This document shows positions 26,962-35,332 of a stretch of DNA of 64,000 nt, one piece after another. Location: positions 1 to 64,000 of the forward strand of contig NZ_JARXVH010000011.1 of the NCBI RefSeq assembly GCF_029892565.1. The letters run 5' to 3'. The position numbers and the translations under genes are program-made. Below the pieces are notes generated by a model. That model did no database searches. It saw only the letters and a program-made list of their open reading frames with translations, and was not told the DNA's origin. The number at the start of each line of letters is the position of its first letter. Positions within the stretch are counted from its first letter, which is position 1. This stretch comes from Streptomyces pseudovenezuelae. GTDB taxonomy: Bacteria; Actinomycetota; Actinomycetes; Streptomycetales; Streptomycetaceae.

Positions 26962-28140
26962 TCAGCGCCGAACTCGCGGCATCCCCAACCCGATCCACGA
27001 GATGATCTCGCGCTGGATCTCGTTGTTACCGCCGCCGAAGGTGAAGATGACGGCCGAGCGGTAGCCGCGCTCCAGCTCCCCGTGGAGCACCGCGCCCACC
27101 GAACCCTCCTTCAACTCGCCCGCCGCGCCCACGATTTCCATCAGCCAGGCGTACGCGTCCCGGCGGGCCTCGGAGCCGTAGACCTTCACCGCAGAGGCGT
27201 CCTGCGGGGTGAGCGTGCCGTGCTGGACGGCGCCGACCATCTGCCAGTTGAGGAGTTTCATCGCGTCGAGCCTGGTGTGCGTCCGGGCGAGCAGGCGGCG
27301 TACCCAGGGCAGGTCGACGACGCGGCGGCCGTCGGCGAGCTTGGTCTCGGTCGCCCAGCGCTGCACGTCGTGCAGGGCGCGGATGGCCATGGTGCCGTGG
27401 GCGGCGAGGGTGACGCGCTCGTGGTTCAGCTGGTTGGTGATCAGCCGCCAGCCCTGGTTCTCGGCGCCGACCCGGCGGGAGACGGGGACGCGGACGTTCT
27501 CGTAGTAGCTGGCCGTGGTGTCGTGCGAGGCGAGGGTGGTGATGAGGGTGCAGGAGTAGCCGGGGTCGGTGGTCGGCACCAGGAGCATGGTGATGCCCTT
27601 GTGCGGTGGGGCCTCCGGGTTGGTGCGGGTGGCCAGCCACACCCAGTCGGCGGTGTCGCCGTTGGTGGTCCAGATCTTCTGCCCGTTGACGACGTACTCG
27701 TCGCCCTCGCGCACGGCCCGTGTCTTCAGGGCCGCGAGGTCGGTGCCCGCGTCGGGTTCGCTGTAGCCGATGGCGAAGTCGATCTCGCCGGCCAGCACCT
27801 TCGGCAGGAAGTACGCCTTCTGCTCCTCGCTGCCGAACTGCATGATGGTCGGCCCGACGGTGTTGAGCGCCATCAGCGGCAGCGGTACGCCGGCCTGCGC
27901 GGCCTCGTCGAAGAAGATGAACTGCTCCATCGCCGTGAGCCCGCGCCCGCCGTACTCCTTCGGCCAGCCCACGCCCAGCCAGCCGTCCCTGCCGAGCCGT
28001 CGGATCGTCTCGCGGTAGAAGCGCTTCTGGGTGGCCGGGTCGCCGTACCGGGCGTAGGCGTTGTCCGGCACCAACTCCGCGAAATAGGCGCGCAGTTCGG
28101 TGCGCAGCCGCAGCTGCTCGGGGGTTTGGTCGAGATGCAC
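26962..28140 (-). CDS. Acyl-CoA dehydrogenase
   Basis: The 392-residue protein has the three-domain ACAD layout: an N-terminal helical domain, the FAD-contact motif IGYSEPDAGTDLAALKTRA near residue 130, the beta domain (YVVNGQKIWTTNGDTADW), and the C-terminal helical domain ending TFGGGNNEIQREIISWIGLGMPR. That last motif places it with the FadE subgroup whose R-E-I-I end follows G-G-x-x-E-I-Q. It oxidises an acyl-CoA at C2-C3 with FAD; chain and ring specificity are unknown. The GTG at 28138-28140 has a GGAGG four bases upstream. It could serve the same pathway as the acyl-CoA synthetase at 5 kb, now separated by the mobile-element zone. Confidence 0.9.
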   Translation of the reverse strand: MHLDQTPEQLRLRTELRAYFAELVPDNAYARYGDPATQKRFYRETIRRLGRDGWLGVGWPKEYGGRGLTAMEQFIFFDEAAQAGVPLPLMALNTVGPTIMQFGSEEQKAYFLPKVLAGEIDFAIGYSEPDAGTDLAALKTRAVREGDEYVVNGQKIWTTNGDTADWVWLATRTNPEAPPHKGITMLLVPTTDPGYSCTLITTLASHDTTASYYENVRVPVSRRVGAENQGWRLITNQLNHERVTLAAHGTMAIRALHDVQRWATETKLADGRRVVDLPWVRRLLARTHTRLDAMKLLNWQMVGAVQHGTLTPQDASAVKVYGSEARRDAYAWLMEIVGAAGELKEGSVGAVLHGELERGYRSAVIFTFGGGNNEIQREIISWIGLGMPRVRR

Positions 28141-28233
28141 GGCGCCTCCAGGCTCCCGGGACCGGTCCTGACGGCGCACACGGTAGAACGTGTTCCAGAA
28201 ATTGGGAATGGCGGTGCTACGGAAAAGAACAGG

Positions 28234-28608
28234 TCAGTCGAGCATGGCCATGAAGTCGGTGCACGCCCCCGCGCACTCCCGGCACATCTTCGCGGCTTCC
28301 TCCGCGCCCGGGTACCCGTCGAAGACGTTCGCGCACTCCAGGCACACGCTGCGGCACCACTCGACCTGGACACGGATGCCGGCCTCGTCGAGACGGTTCT
28401 GCTCGGACAGCACCCGGCACGTGGCGTCGCACACCTCCGCGCACATGATGCCTTTGCGTCGGACGAGATCCTGCTCCTCCGTCCCGTCCGGATCCACCAT
28501 GCTCGCGCGCACGGCGCACGCCCGGGCGCACTCGGTGCATGCCTGTGCGCACGAGAAGCGGTCCTCCAGGAACCGGATGAGCTCCCTCTGGGATGTCGTC
28601 GTAGTCAC
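28234..28608 (-). CDS. Cys-rich four-helix copper-binding-type protein (DUF326)
   Basis: The 124-residue protein has repeated Cys motifs in a four-helix pattern: FSCAQACTECARACAVR, IMCAEVCDATCRVL, WCRSVCLECANVF and MCRECAGACTDFMAML. This is the DUF326/Csp-like group, in which Cys side chains line the core of a helix bundle and store Cu(I). It has no export signal, so it is predicted cytosolic. It starts at GTG 28606-28608. No copper transporter or sensor is adjacent. Confidence 0.85.
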   Translation of the reverse strand: MTTTTSQRELIRFLEDRFSCAQACTECARACAVRASMVDPDGTEEQDLVRRKGIMCAEVCDATCRVLSEQNRLDEAGIRVQVEWCRSVCLECANVFDGYPGAEEAAKMCRECAGACTDFMAMLD

Positions 28609-28744
28609 ACGACGCGAGTTGCCGTTACCGATCGTGTCAAACCCGGATCGGTGGCGTCGGTGCGCGGGGCCCAGGCGGTGGGGAGGGTCTTCGTTCGGGG
28701 GCCGGGAACGGGTTCATGACGAGGGCCACGGGTACTCGCGGGCC

Positions 28745-29065
28745 ATGAACAACGCATGGATGGACATCGCCGCGGGGCGCGGCGCCCTCGGAATCGGGCT
28801 GGTCGCGGTCGGTGTGGTCGTCGTGGCCCTGCTGCTCGGCGCCTTCTGGATGGGCGCCCGCGCCCGACGCCGGGAGCTGCCCCCGCCGCGCCCGGATGAG
28901 CAGCCGCAGATGCCCGAGGGTGGCCCGGTCCGCGAGGAACAGCAAATTCGCGAGCCCGACGAGGTACCCCGCGACGGCCACCGGCGGACCCCGCACGAGA
29001 TGCCCGGCTTCGGGAACTCCCCCACCCGGACGGACCCCTCGCAGAAGCGGCGGCGCTGGAGCTAG
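28745..29065 (+). CDS. DUF6479-like single-pass membrane protein
   Basis: This small protein of 106 residues has one N-terminal transmembrane helix (ALGIGLVAVGVVVVALLLGAFWMG, about 13-37), then a positively charged stop-transfer stretch (ARARRREL) and a hydrophilic Pro/Glu/Arg-rich cytosolic tail (EQPQMPEGGPV, RRTPHEMPGFG). The arrangement and the P-x-x-x-D-E-Q-P and H-E-x-x-G-x-G motifs match streptomycete DUF6479 proteins, of unknown function. ATG at 28745. Confidence 0.75.
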   Translation: MNNAWMDIAAGRGALGIGLVAVGVVVVALLLGAFWMGARARRRELPPPRPDEQPQMPEGGPVREEQQIREPDEVPRDGHRRTPHEMPGFGNSPTRTDPSQKRRRWS

Positions 29066-29100
29066 AGCGGCGGCAGGGGCGGGCCGGGGCCGCCCCTGCG

Positions 29101-29688
29101 TCACCCGGTCGTGTGCCCCCATTGCCGTCCGACCCGCTCCCACTCCACGCCCCACCGCTCGGTGGCGCGCCGCTGCACCCGCAGCCGTATCAGATGTCCG
29201 CCGACGAGGACCGCGGCCCCGGTGAACAGCGCCGCGCCGGCGCCCGCGAGGGCCGCGCGGGCCGAGGCCTCGGCGGCGTTCACGGGTGCGGAGACCAGGC
29301 GGCCGTGTCCGTCGGTCCAGGCCCGGACCGGGCTGCCGGCCTTGCTGTCGGGCTTCACCGGCGTCAGCCCTGTACGGACCGTCCCTTTGGCGTCGGTCCA
29401 GCGCACCGCGCCCACCACACGGTCGTAGCGGATACCGGTGACCACATCGCGCGTGCTGCCCGGGACGATCCTGACCAGCACGGTGGCCACGGGTGTGCGG
29501 GCCGCCCGCTCCCGGGCCAGCGCCCGCTCCGCGACCTGTGTCCCGACGACTCCCACCAGCACCGCGCCGATCGTCGCGACCACCCAGGCGGTGAGCAGGA
29601 TCCACGCCTCCACTATGTCGCTGCGCCTGCACAGCGGATTGCTCCGCCAGCGCCGGCCCAGGACCTGGACGCGTCTGACCTTCCGCAT
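29101..29688 (-). CDS. Rv1733c-like membrane protein
   Basis: The 195-residue protein carries the family start (RRWRSNPLCRRSDIVEAWILL), two transmembrane helices (about residues 27-50 and 140-165) and an extracellular domain between them (AVRWTDAKGTVRTGLTPV, RAWTDGHGRLVSAP). This is the Rv1733c-type layout; function is unknown, though mycobacterial members are dormancy-associated. A paralogue lies at 57.5 kb on the other strand. I chose the ATG at 29686-29688; an in-frame alternative lies 12 bp upstream. Confidence 0.85.
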   Translation of the reverse strand: MRKVRRVQVLGRRWRSNPLCRRSDIVEAWILLTAWVVATIGAVLVGVVGTQVAERALARERAARTPVATVLVRIVPGSTRDVVTGIRYDRVVGAVRWTDAKGTVRTGLTPVKPDSKAGSPVRAWTDGHGRLVSAPVNAAEASARAALAGAGAALFTGAAVLVGGHLIRLRVQRRATERWGVEWERVGRQWGHTTG

Positions 29689-30013
29689 CGGTCTCACCCC
29701 CTCACGGGCGCAATGAGGACGGACTGAGGACGGACACACATAGTCGGAAACACCAGACGGATACACATAAACGGTCTCACTCGACGGGCGCCAGCGGGAG
29801 GCCTGCCCGCGGACCGGTCTCGGACTGTTCGCGGCATCCCGTGCCGTCCCGGCGTCCGGCGCCCCGGTCGCCCCTCGCGTCCCCGTCGTCTCCGGTCCGG
29901 CGACGGACAGGTTCGGGCAACGGACGGACAGTAGGCGACATGCGGTGACAGCGACGGTTCCCGTGCGTTGGGATGGCCTGAATTCACCGCGCGCGGTGGC
30001 CTGGGGGGTAGGC
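29689..30013. other. Divergent intergenic region, no gene
   Basis: About 325 bp separate the Rv1733c-like gene (minus) and the PAS-PP2C gene (plus). The central part (29735-29775) is relatively A/T-rich, with direct copies of ACACATA near 29738 and 29765, and is the likely promoter zone. No palindrome or small gene was recognised. Confidence 0.4.
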
Positions 30014-31969
30014 ATGGGTGACGTCAGGGGAGCGAGTACGACGCTTTCGGGGGGACCGGTCGGTCAGGAGGTGTGCCGGTGCGGCGGAACGGTCCGCCGG
30101 GACGGGACGGGTGCCGCCGAGGAGCGGTTCCGGGGCCTGCTGGAGGCCGCCCCGGACGCCATGGTCATCGTCGACGACACCGGAACCATCAAGCTGGTGA
30201 ACGCCCAGACGGAGGCCCTGTTCGGCTATCTGCGCGACGAACTGCTGGGCCGCCCGGTCGAGTTGCTGATGCCGCACCGCTTCCACACCCAGCACACCCT
30301 GAACCGCGAGGGCTACACCGCCAACCGCCAGGTACGGCCGATGGGCGCCGGGTTCGACCTGCACGGACTGCGCAAGGACGGCACCGAGTTCCCCGTGGAG
30401 ATCAGCCTCAGTCCGCTGGAGACGGCCGACGGGCTGCTCGTGTCCGCGGCCGTACGGGACGTCAGCGACCGCAAGGCCGCCGAAGCCCGTATCAACGAGC
30501 TGGCCGCGCTGGTCGAGTCGTCCCAGGACGCCATTCTCGCCACGACCCTCGACGGTTTCATCACCTACTGGAACGCCGCCGCCCATTGCCTGTACGGCCA
30601 CACGGCCGAGGAGGCGATCGGCCGGCACGCCTCGCTGCTCGCCCCGCCCGAGCTGGACCAGGAGATCAGGACGCTCCTGGAGCGGCTGCGGCACGGCGAG
30701 AAGGTCGAGCACTTCGAGACGCTACGGGTGACCAGCACCGGCACGCTGCTCGACGTGGACGTCACCCTGTGGCCGACCCGCGACGCCGGCGGCACGGTGG
30801 TGGGCGTCTGCGCCATCGTGCGGGACATCAGCGACCGCAAGCGCGCCGAGGCCGAGCTGACCGCCCTGTACGAGCAGCAGCGGCATATCGCCCTCACGCT
30901 GCAGCGCAGTCTGATGGGCACCCCGCCGGCCCTGCCGGGGCTGGCCACGGCGAGTCGCTACCGGCCCGCCACCCAGGGCGCGGGGGTGGGCGGCGACTGG
31001 TTCGACCTGGTGCCGCTGGGCGCCGACCGGGTCGGGGTGCTGATGGGGGACGTCATGGGCCGCGGCCTTGAGGCCGCCGCCGTCATGGGGCAGCTGCGGT
31101 CGGCCGCGCACGCGCTCGCCAAGACCGGTATGCAGCCCCGCCAGCTGATGCAGGCGCTGGACACCTGCGTGGCCGACCTCGACGTGCCCGACCAGCTGGT
31201 CACCTGCTGCTATCTCGTCATCGCCCCCGACGCGGGCACCGTGACGGTGTGCTCGGCCGGTCATCTGCCGACACTCGTCGCCTCGCCCGGCGAGGGGGTG
31301 CACGGCCTGGACTCGCCGGTCAACGCGCCCCTCGGCGTCGGCGACATCCTCTTCCAGCAGTCGTGCACGGAGATCCCGCCCGGCTCGACCCTCGTCCTGT
31401 ACACCGACGGCCTGGTCGAGACGCCCGGCAGCGACATCGAGGTCCGGATCGCCGAACTCACCGCCGTGCTCGACGCGTTCTTCTGCGACACCGCGTGCCT
31501 TGAGGCCGCCGCCGACCACGTCCTGGCGAGCCTGCTGCCGGACGCGGACAGCCACAACGACGACGTGACGCTCCTGCTGGCCCAACTGCCCGCCGCACCC
31601 CTGGCCTCGCTCACCACCGACCTGCCCGCCGTGCCGCCCTCGGTGTCCGAGGGCCGGGCCTTCCTGCGCGCCGCGCTCACCTCCTGGGACTGCGCGGCGA
31701 ACGCCGACGACGCCGCGCTCCTCCTCTCGGAGACCCTCACCAACGCCGTCCTGCACGCCGAGGGCCCCATCGCCCTGCACCTGCGCCGCACGGCCACCGA
31801 CCTCACCGTCGAGGTGAGCGACCGCAGCCCGCAGCTCCCCCACCCCCGACCGGCGGGCGAGAACGAGGAGTCCGGCCGCGGCCTGATCCTGGTCCGCGCC
31901 CTCGCCACGGCCTGGGGAGTCCGCCCCACGGACGAGGGCAAGACGACGTGGTTCACGCTTCGCCTGTGA
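30014..31969 (+). CDS. PAS-PAS-SpoIIE phosphatase with C-terminal HATPase (RsbW-like) domain
   Basis: The 651-residue protein has PAS1 at about 35-155 (VIVDDTGTIKLVNAQTEALF), PAS2 at about 160-285 (AILATTLDGFITYWNAAAH), a SpoIIE/PP2C domain at about 315-520 (GGDWFDLVPL, GDVMGRGLEAAAV, NDDVTLLLAQ hold the metal-binding Asp residues), and a HATPase_c_2 kinase-like domain to the end (LLLSETLTNAVLHAEG, SGRGLILVRALA). It therefore combines anti-anti-sigma phosphatase and anti-sigma kinase modules in one chain, a common streptomycete fusion. The PAS domains presumably sense redox, light or a ligand. The ATG at 30014 follows GGGGGGTA. Confidence 0.92.
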   Translation: MGDVRGASTTLSGGPVGQEVCRCGGTVRRDGTGAAEERFRGLLEAAPDAMVIVDDTGTIKLVNAQTEALFGYLRDELLGRPVELLMPHRFHTQHTLNREGYTANRQVRPMGAGFDLHGLRKDGTEFPVEISLSPLETADGLLVSAAVRDVSDRKAAEARINELAALVESSQDAILATTLDGFITYWNAAAHCLYGHTAEEAIGRHASLLAPPELDQEIRTLLERLRHGEKVEHFETLRVTSTGTLLDVDVTLWPTRDAGGTVVGVCAIVRDISDRKRAEAELTALYEQQRHIALTLQRSLMGTPPALPGLATASRYRPATQGAGVGGDWFDLVPLGADRVGVLMGDVMGRGLEAAAVMGQLRSAAHALAKTGMQPRQLMQALDTCVADLDVPDQLVTCCYLVIAPDAGTVTVCSAGHLPTLVASPGEGVHGLDSPVNAPLGVGDILFQQSCTEIPPGSTLVLYTDGLVETPGSDIEVRIAELTAVLDAFFCDTACLEAAADHVLASLLPDADSHNDDVTLLLAQLPAAPLASLTTDLPAVPPSVSEGRAFLRAALTSWDCAANADDAALLLSETLTNAVLHAEGPIALHLRRTATDLTVEVSDRSPQLPHPRPAGENEESGRGLILVRALATAWGVRPTDEGKTTWFTLRL

Positions 31970-32054
31970 CCGGCGGGACAGCTGAGTCCGGGCCAGGACC
32001 AGTACGTCGATCCCGCCGACGCATGGTCGGGCCGGGCGGGGATACCCCAGTGGT

Positions 32055-33026
32055 ATGCCACGGACACCGGGACCGGACGAAGAAGTGCAGGACCGCGCGC
32101 CGGACAGCCCCGCCAAACTGCCGAAGCGGTCCTGGTGGGCAGTGCTCAGGGGCACGGTCAGGGAGTTCAAGGAGGACGAACTCGCCGACCGGGCCGCCGC
32201 GTTGACGTACTACGGAGTGCTGGCGCTCTTCCCTGCGCTGCTGGTCCTGGTCTCGCTGCTCGGCATCGCCGGCAGGTCGGTGACGGAGACGGTCATGGAC
32301 AACCTCGCGAAGCTGGCGCCGGGCTCGGCCCGGGACATCATCAGCAACGCCGTGCGGGAACTTCAGGCACCCGGCGGCATCGGCTCGATCATGGCCGTGG
32401 TCGGGATCGTGCTGGCGGTGTGGTCGGCCTCCGGCTACATCGCGGCGTTCATCCGCAGTGCCAACGTGGTGTACGACATGCCCGAGGGACGCCCCATGTG
32501 GAAGGTGCTGCCGATCCGGGTGGGGATCACGGTCGTGCTGCTGGTGCTGACCACGATCAGCGCGCTGATCGTGGTGTTCACCGGCGGCCTTGCCCGGCAG
32601 GCCGGCTCGCTGCTGGGCATCGGGGACACCGCGCTGACGGTGTGGTCGATCGCGAAGTGGCCGGCGCTGGTCGTCCTGGTCACGATCGTCATCGCGATCC
32701 TCTTCTGGGCGGCGCCGAACGTGAAGGGCCGCGGCTTCCGTTGGGTCACTCCGGGCAGCGTGCTGGCCCTGCTGGTCTGGATGATCGCCTCGGCGGGCTT
32801 CGCGTTCTACGTGGCCCACTTCGCCTCGTACAACAAGACGTACGGCGCGCTCGCGGGCGTGATCGTCTTCCTGGTGTGGCTGTGGATCAGCAACATCGCG
32901 ATCCTGCTCGGCCTGGAATTCGACGCGGAGCTGGCCCGCCAGCGCGCCGTCGCCGGCGGCATGCCGAAGGACGAGGAGCCCTACCTCCCGCCCCGCGACA
33001 CGCGGACCTGGAGCAAGGAAGCCTAA
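32055..33026 (+). CDS. YihY/BrkB-family inner membrane protein
   Basis: The 323-residue protein has about six transmembrane helices and the family motif ALTYYGVLALFPALLVLVSLLG near residue 50, followed by GYIAAFIRSANVVYDM and YKTYGALAGV-type motif (YNKTYGALAGVIVFLVWLWIS). Once misnamed ribonuclease BN, this family has no established biochemical activity. Both termini are hydrophilic and cytosolic. It lies 85 bp after the PAS-PP2C gene and 73 bp before the STAS gene on the same strand, so it may share their transcript. Confidence 0.9.
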   Translation: MPRTPGPDEEVQDRAPDSPAKLPKRSWWAVLRGTVREFKEDELADRAAALTYYGVLALFPALLVLVSLLGIAGRSVTETVMDNLAKLAPGSARDIISNAVRELQAPGGIGSIMAVVGIVLAVWSASGYIAAFIRSANVVYDMPEGRPMWKVLPIRVGITVVLLVLTTISALIVVFTGGLARQAGSLLGIGDTALTVWSIAKWPALVVLVTIVIAILFWAAPNVKGRGFRWVTPGSVLALLVWMIASAGFAFYVAHFASYNKTYGALAGVIVFLVWLWISNIAILLGLEFDAELARQRAVAGGMPKDEEPYLPPRDTRTWSKEA

Positions 33027-33099
33027 TCCGGTTCTTTGTGGGGACCCGGCGGGCTGGAGGTCAACCCATGATTCCCATCCTGTTGGTGAACCGGACATC

Positions 33100-33465
33100 G
33101 TGACAACAGAAGAACACCCAACCCATCCCGGCCATTTGACGGTCAGTCGGTCCACCGTCGACGGCGTCCGGGTCATCGCCCTGCGCGGCGAACTCGACCA
33201 GGCCACACACGACTGCGTCGGAGAGGCACTGAATCCACCGGCCGGCGATCCGTCGCCGCGCACCGTCGCCGATCTCTCCGGCCTGACCTTCATGGACTCC
33301 AGCGGCATCAACCTGCTCATCGCCGCCCACCGGGCGGCCGTGGAGGCTCAGGGCTGGCTGCGCGTGGCCGGTACGCAACCGCCCGTGCTGCGCGTGATGC
33401 AGCTCGTCGGCATCGACACCCTCATCCCCTGCCGCCCCACCGTCCGCGAGGCACTGGAGGACTGA
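33100..33465 (+). CDS. STAS-domain anti-sigma factor antagonist
   Basis: The 121-residue protein is a single STAS domain. ALRGELDQATHD opens the first strand pair and TVADLSGLTFMDSSGINLLI holds the phosphorylation loop, where Ser in D-S-S-G is the expected target of an RsbW-type kinase and of PP2C phosphatases. The dephosphorylated form would bind an anti-sigma factor and free a sigma factor. It starts at GTG 33100. The gene lies immediately before a decayed PP2C gene and in the same block as two intact PP2C phosphatases. Confidence 0.9.
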   Translation: MTTEEHPTHPGHLTVSRSTVDGVRVIALRGELDQATHDCVGEALNPPAGDPSPRTVADLSGLTFMDSSGINLLIAAHRAAVEAQGWLRVAGTQPPVLRVMQLVGIDTLIPCRPTVREALED

Positions 33466-33530
33466 CCTCCGCACGGGTGCCGTAGTCTGCACGCGTCGGT
33501 TCTGAAACATACATTCGAATATCGGGGCGA

Positions 33531-33913
33531 GGTGCGCCACGCACCGCACGCCTACGCCATCGAGGGCCACCCTCCCCACCACGTCCTGGAACGCCTGGAG
33601 ACCCTGCTGGGCCAGTCCCGGCCCGGCATCACGGTCACCCTCTGTCTGGTCCTCGTCACCCGGACGACCACCACCTGCACATCGCCAACGCCGACCACAT
33701 CCCCCCGCTGGTGATCGATCCGCAGCACGGGCCGCGGTTCCACCACCCGCACGGTCCGCTCCTCGGGCTGGGGCTCCCGCCACACTCACCGAGTTCCGCG
33801 ACGCGGTGGCCGACGGACCGGACGGTCTCGAGGAGTTGTGCGACCTCCTTCTGGCACGTTTCGGACATGACAAGGACGACGACATCGCCCTGATCGTGGC
33901 CCTGTTCAGCTGA
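33531..33913 (+). pseudogene. Decayed SpoIIE/PP2C phosphatase, C-terminal half
   Basis: Pieces of a SpoIIE domain can be read in more than one plus-strand frame: YAIEGHPPHHVLERLETLL, then (shifted) DDHHLHIANADHIPPLVIDP, then HHPHGPLLGLGLP, then (shifted) ELCDLLLARFGHDKDDDIALIVALFS before the stop. The order matches the family C-terminal half, including the terminal D-D-I-A-L-I metal motif. At least two frameshifts and the missing N-terminal half make it non-functional. It directly follows the STAS gene and was probably its dedicated phosphatase. Confidence 0.7.
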
Positions 33914-34077
33914 GAGATCACGCGGAACCGGCCGGCCCAGGTTTGGATCAGCGTGAAGTTGTACATCCGGTGAAGGAACTGAAAGGGTCGGCCGCTCGGT
34001 GTGGTTATCCTCTCGGCTGTCGTCGTCCGACGACGTCACTGAGAACTGCGGCGCGTGAGGGCAGGAAGGTCACAACC

Positions 34078-35301
34078 ATGATGTCGACGTCCGTCGGGGA
34101 CGCCGAACCACCGTCGCGTGCGCGGGAGGACGGCGTCGCGGAGTGGGAATGGCGGGAGCCGTCCGTCCTGTTGATCGAGGACGACCCCGGCGACGCCCTG
34201 CTGGTCGAGGAACTCGTCGCCGACAGCGCGCTGAAGATGCGGCTGCGGTGGGTGCGCTCGATGGCGGAGGCCGCCGACGTCCTCGCCGCCGGGGTGCCCG
34301 ACTGCGTCCTGCTCGATCTGCATCTGTCGGACGCGCAGGGCCTTGAGGCGGTCTCCCGCGTCAAGGCGTACGCCGACCAGGTCGCGATCGTGGTGCTCAC
34401 CGGGCTGGCCGAGGAACTGACGGGCCTTGCCGCGGTCGCCGGCGGCGCACAGGACTACCTGGTCAAGGGGCGGGTCGAGCCCGAGCTGTTCGGGCGCGCG
34501 GTGCGCTACGCGATACAGCGCAAGCAGGCGGAACAGGCCGCCGTGGCGCTGCAGGCCAGCCGGATGCAGGCACAGGAGAACGCCCGCCTCGAACGGGGGC
34601 TGCTGCCCCGCCCGTTGCTGCGCGGCGACGACGTCGACATCGTGGCCCGCTATCTTCCCGGGCGGGCCCAGGCGCTCCTCGGCGGCGACTTCTACGACAT
34701 CGTGCAGAGTGCCGACGGCACGGTGCACGCGGTGGTCGGGGACGTCTCCGGGCACGGGCCGGACGAGGCGGCCCTGGGCGTCGCCCTGCGGATAGCCTGG
34801 CGCACCCTGGTGCTCTGCGGCGTCACCGGGGCCGAGCAGGTCGGTCGGCTGGAGGAGATCCTGCTGGCGGAGCGCGCCCGGAACGAGGTCTTCGCGACAC
34901 TCGTCAGCCTCTCCGCCGTACCGGGCCAGGAGCGGGCCCGGCTGGTACGGGCCGGCCACCACGGATTGTTGCTGCGCACCGATCATGGTGTGGAGTGGGT
35001 GGAACCACCCGGCGGTCCGGCGCTGGGGGTGGTACCCGGAGGAGCGTCGTGGCAGGTGGCGGAGGTGGAGGTGCCGGCAGGCGCGGGAGTGGTGCTGTTC
35101 ACCGACGGCCTGTTCGAGGGGCACATCGGCCGTGGCACCGAGCGCCTGGGCGAGACGGGACTGCTCGCCCTCGCCCGGGAGGAGGCCGCGTTGGCGCCGG
35201 AACCGTTCGCCGACCGGCTGATCGAGCGGGTGGGTGGTCTGGCCGAGTCACAGGGTGGCCTGGCCGACGACGTGGCCCTGGTGCACCTGTGCTGGAACTG
35301 A
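34078..35301 (+). CDS. Response-regulator receiver fused to SpoIIE/PP2C phosphatase
   Basis: The 407-residue protein has an N-terminal receiver domain (VLLIEDDPGDALLVEEL; phospho-acceptor Asp in CVLLDLHL near residue 79; VVLTG and YLVKG for Thr and Lys). A short coiled linker (ALQASRMQAQENARLERGLLP) leads to the PP2C domain at about 195-405 (GGDFYDIVQ, GDVSGHGPDEAAL, DDVALVHLCWN). It is the RsbU-like output of a phosphorelay: phosphorylation should control dephosphorylation of a STAS protein. It is followed within 32 bp by a histidine kinase gene and then a stand-alone receiver, an apparent operon. The ribosome site AGGAAGG precedes the ATG at 34078. Confidence 0.93.
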   Translation: MMSTSVGDAEPPSRAREDGVAEWEWREPSVLLIEDDPGDALLVEELVADSALKMRLRWVRSMAEAADVLAAGVPDCVLLDLHLSDAQGLEAVSRVKAYADQVAIVVLTGLAEELTGLAAVAGGAQDYLVKGRVEPELFGRAVRYAIQRKQAEQAAVALQASRMQAQENARLERGLLPRPLLRGDDVDIVARYLPGRAQALLGGDFYDIVQSADGTVHAVVGDVSGHGPDEAALGVALRIAWRTLVLCGVTGAEQVGRLEEILLAERARNEVFATLVSLSAVPGQERARLVRAGHHGLLLRTDHGVEWVEPPGGPALGVVPGGASWQVAEVEVPAGAGVVLFTDGLFEGHIGRGTERLGETGLLALAREEAALAPEPFADRLIERVGGLAESQGGLADDVALVHLCWN

Positions 35302-35332
35302 GCGAGTGGGGCGAGCGGTGCCGGAACGCGGA

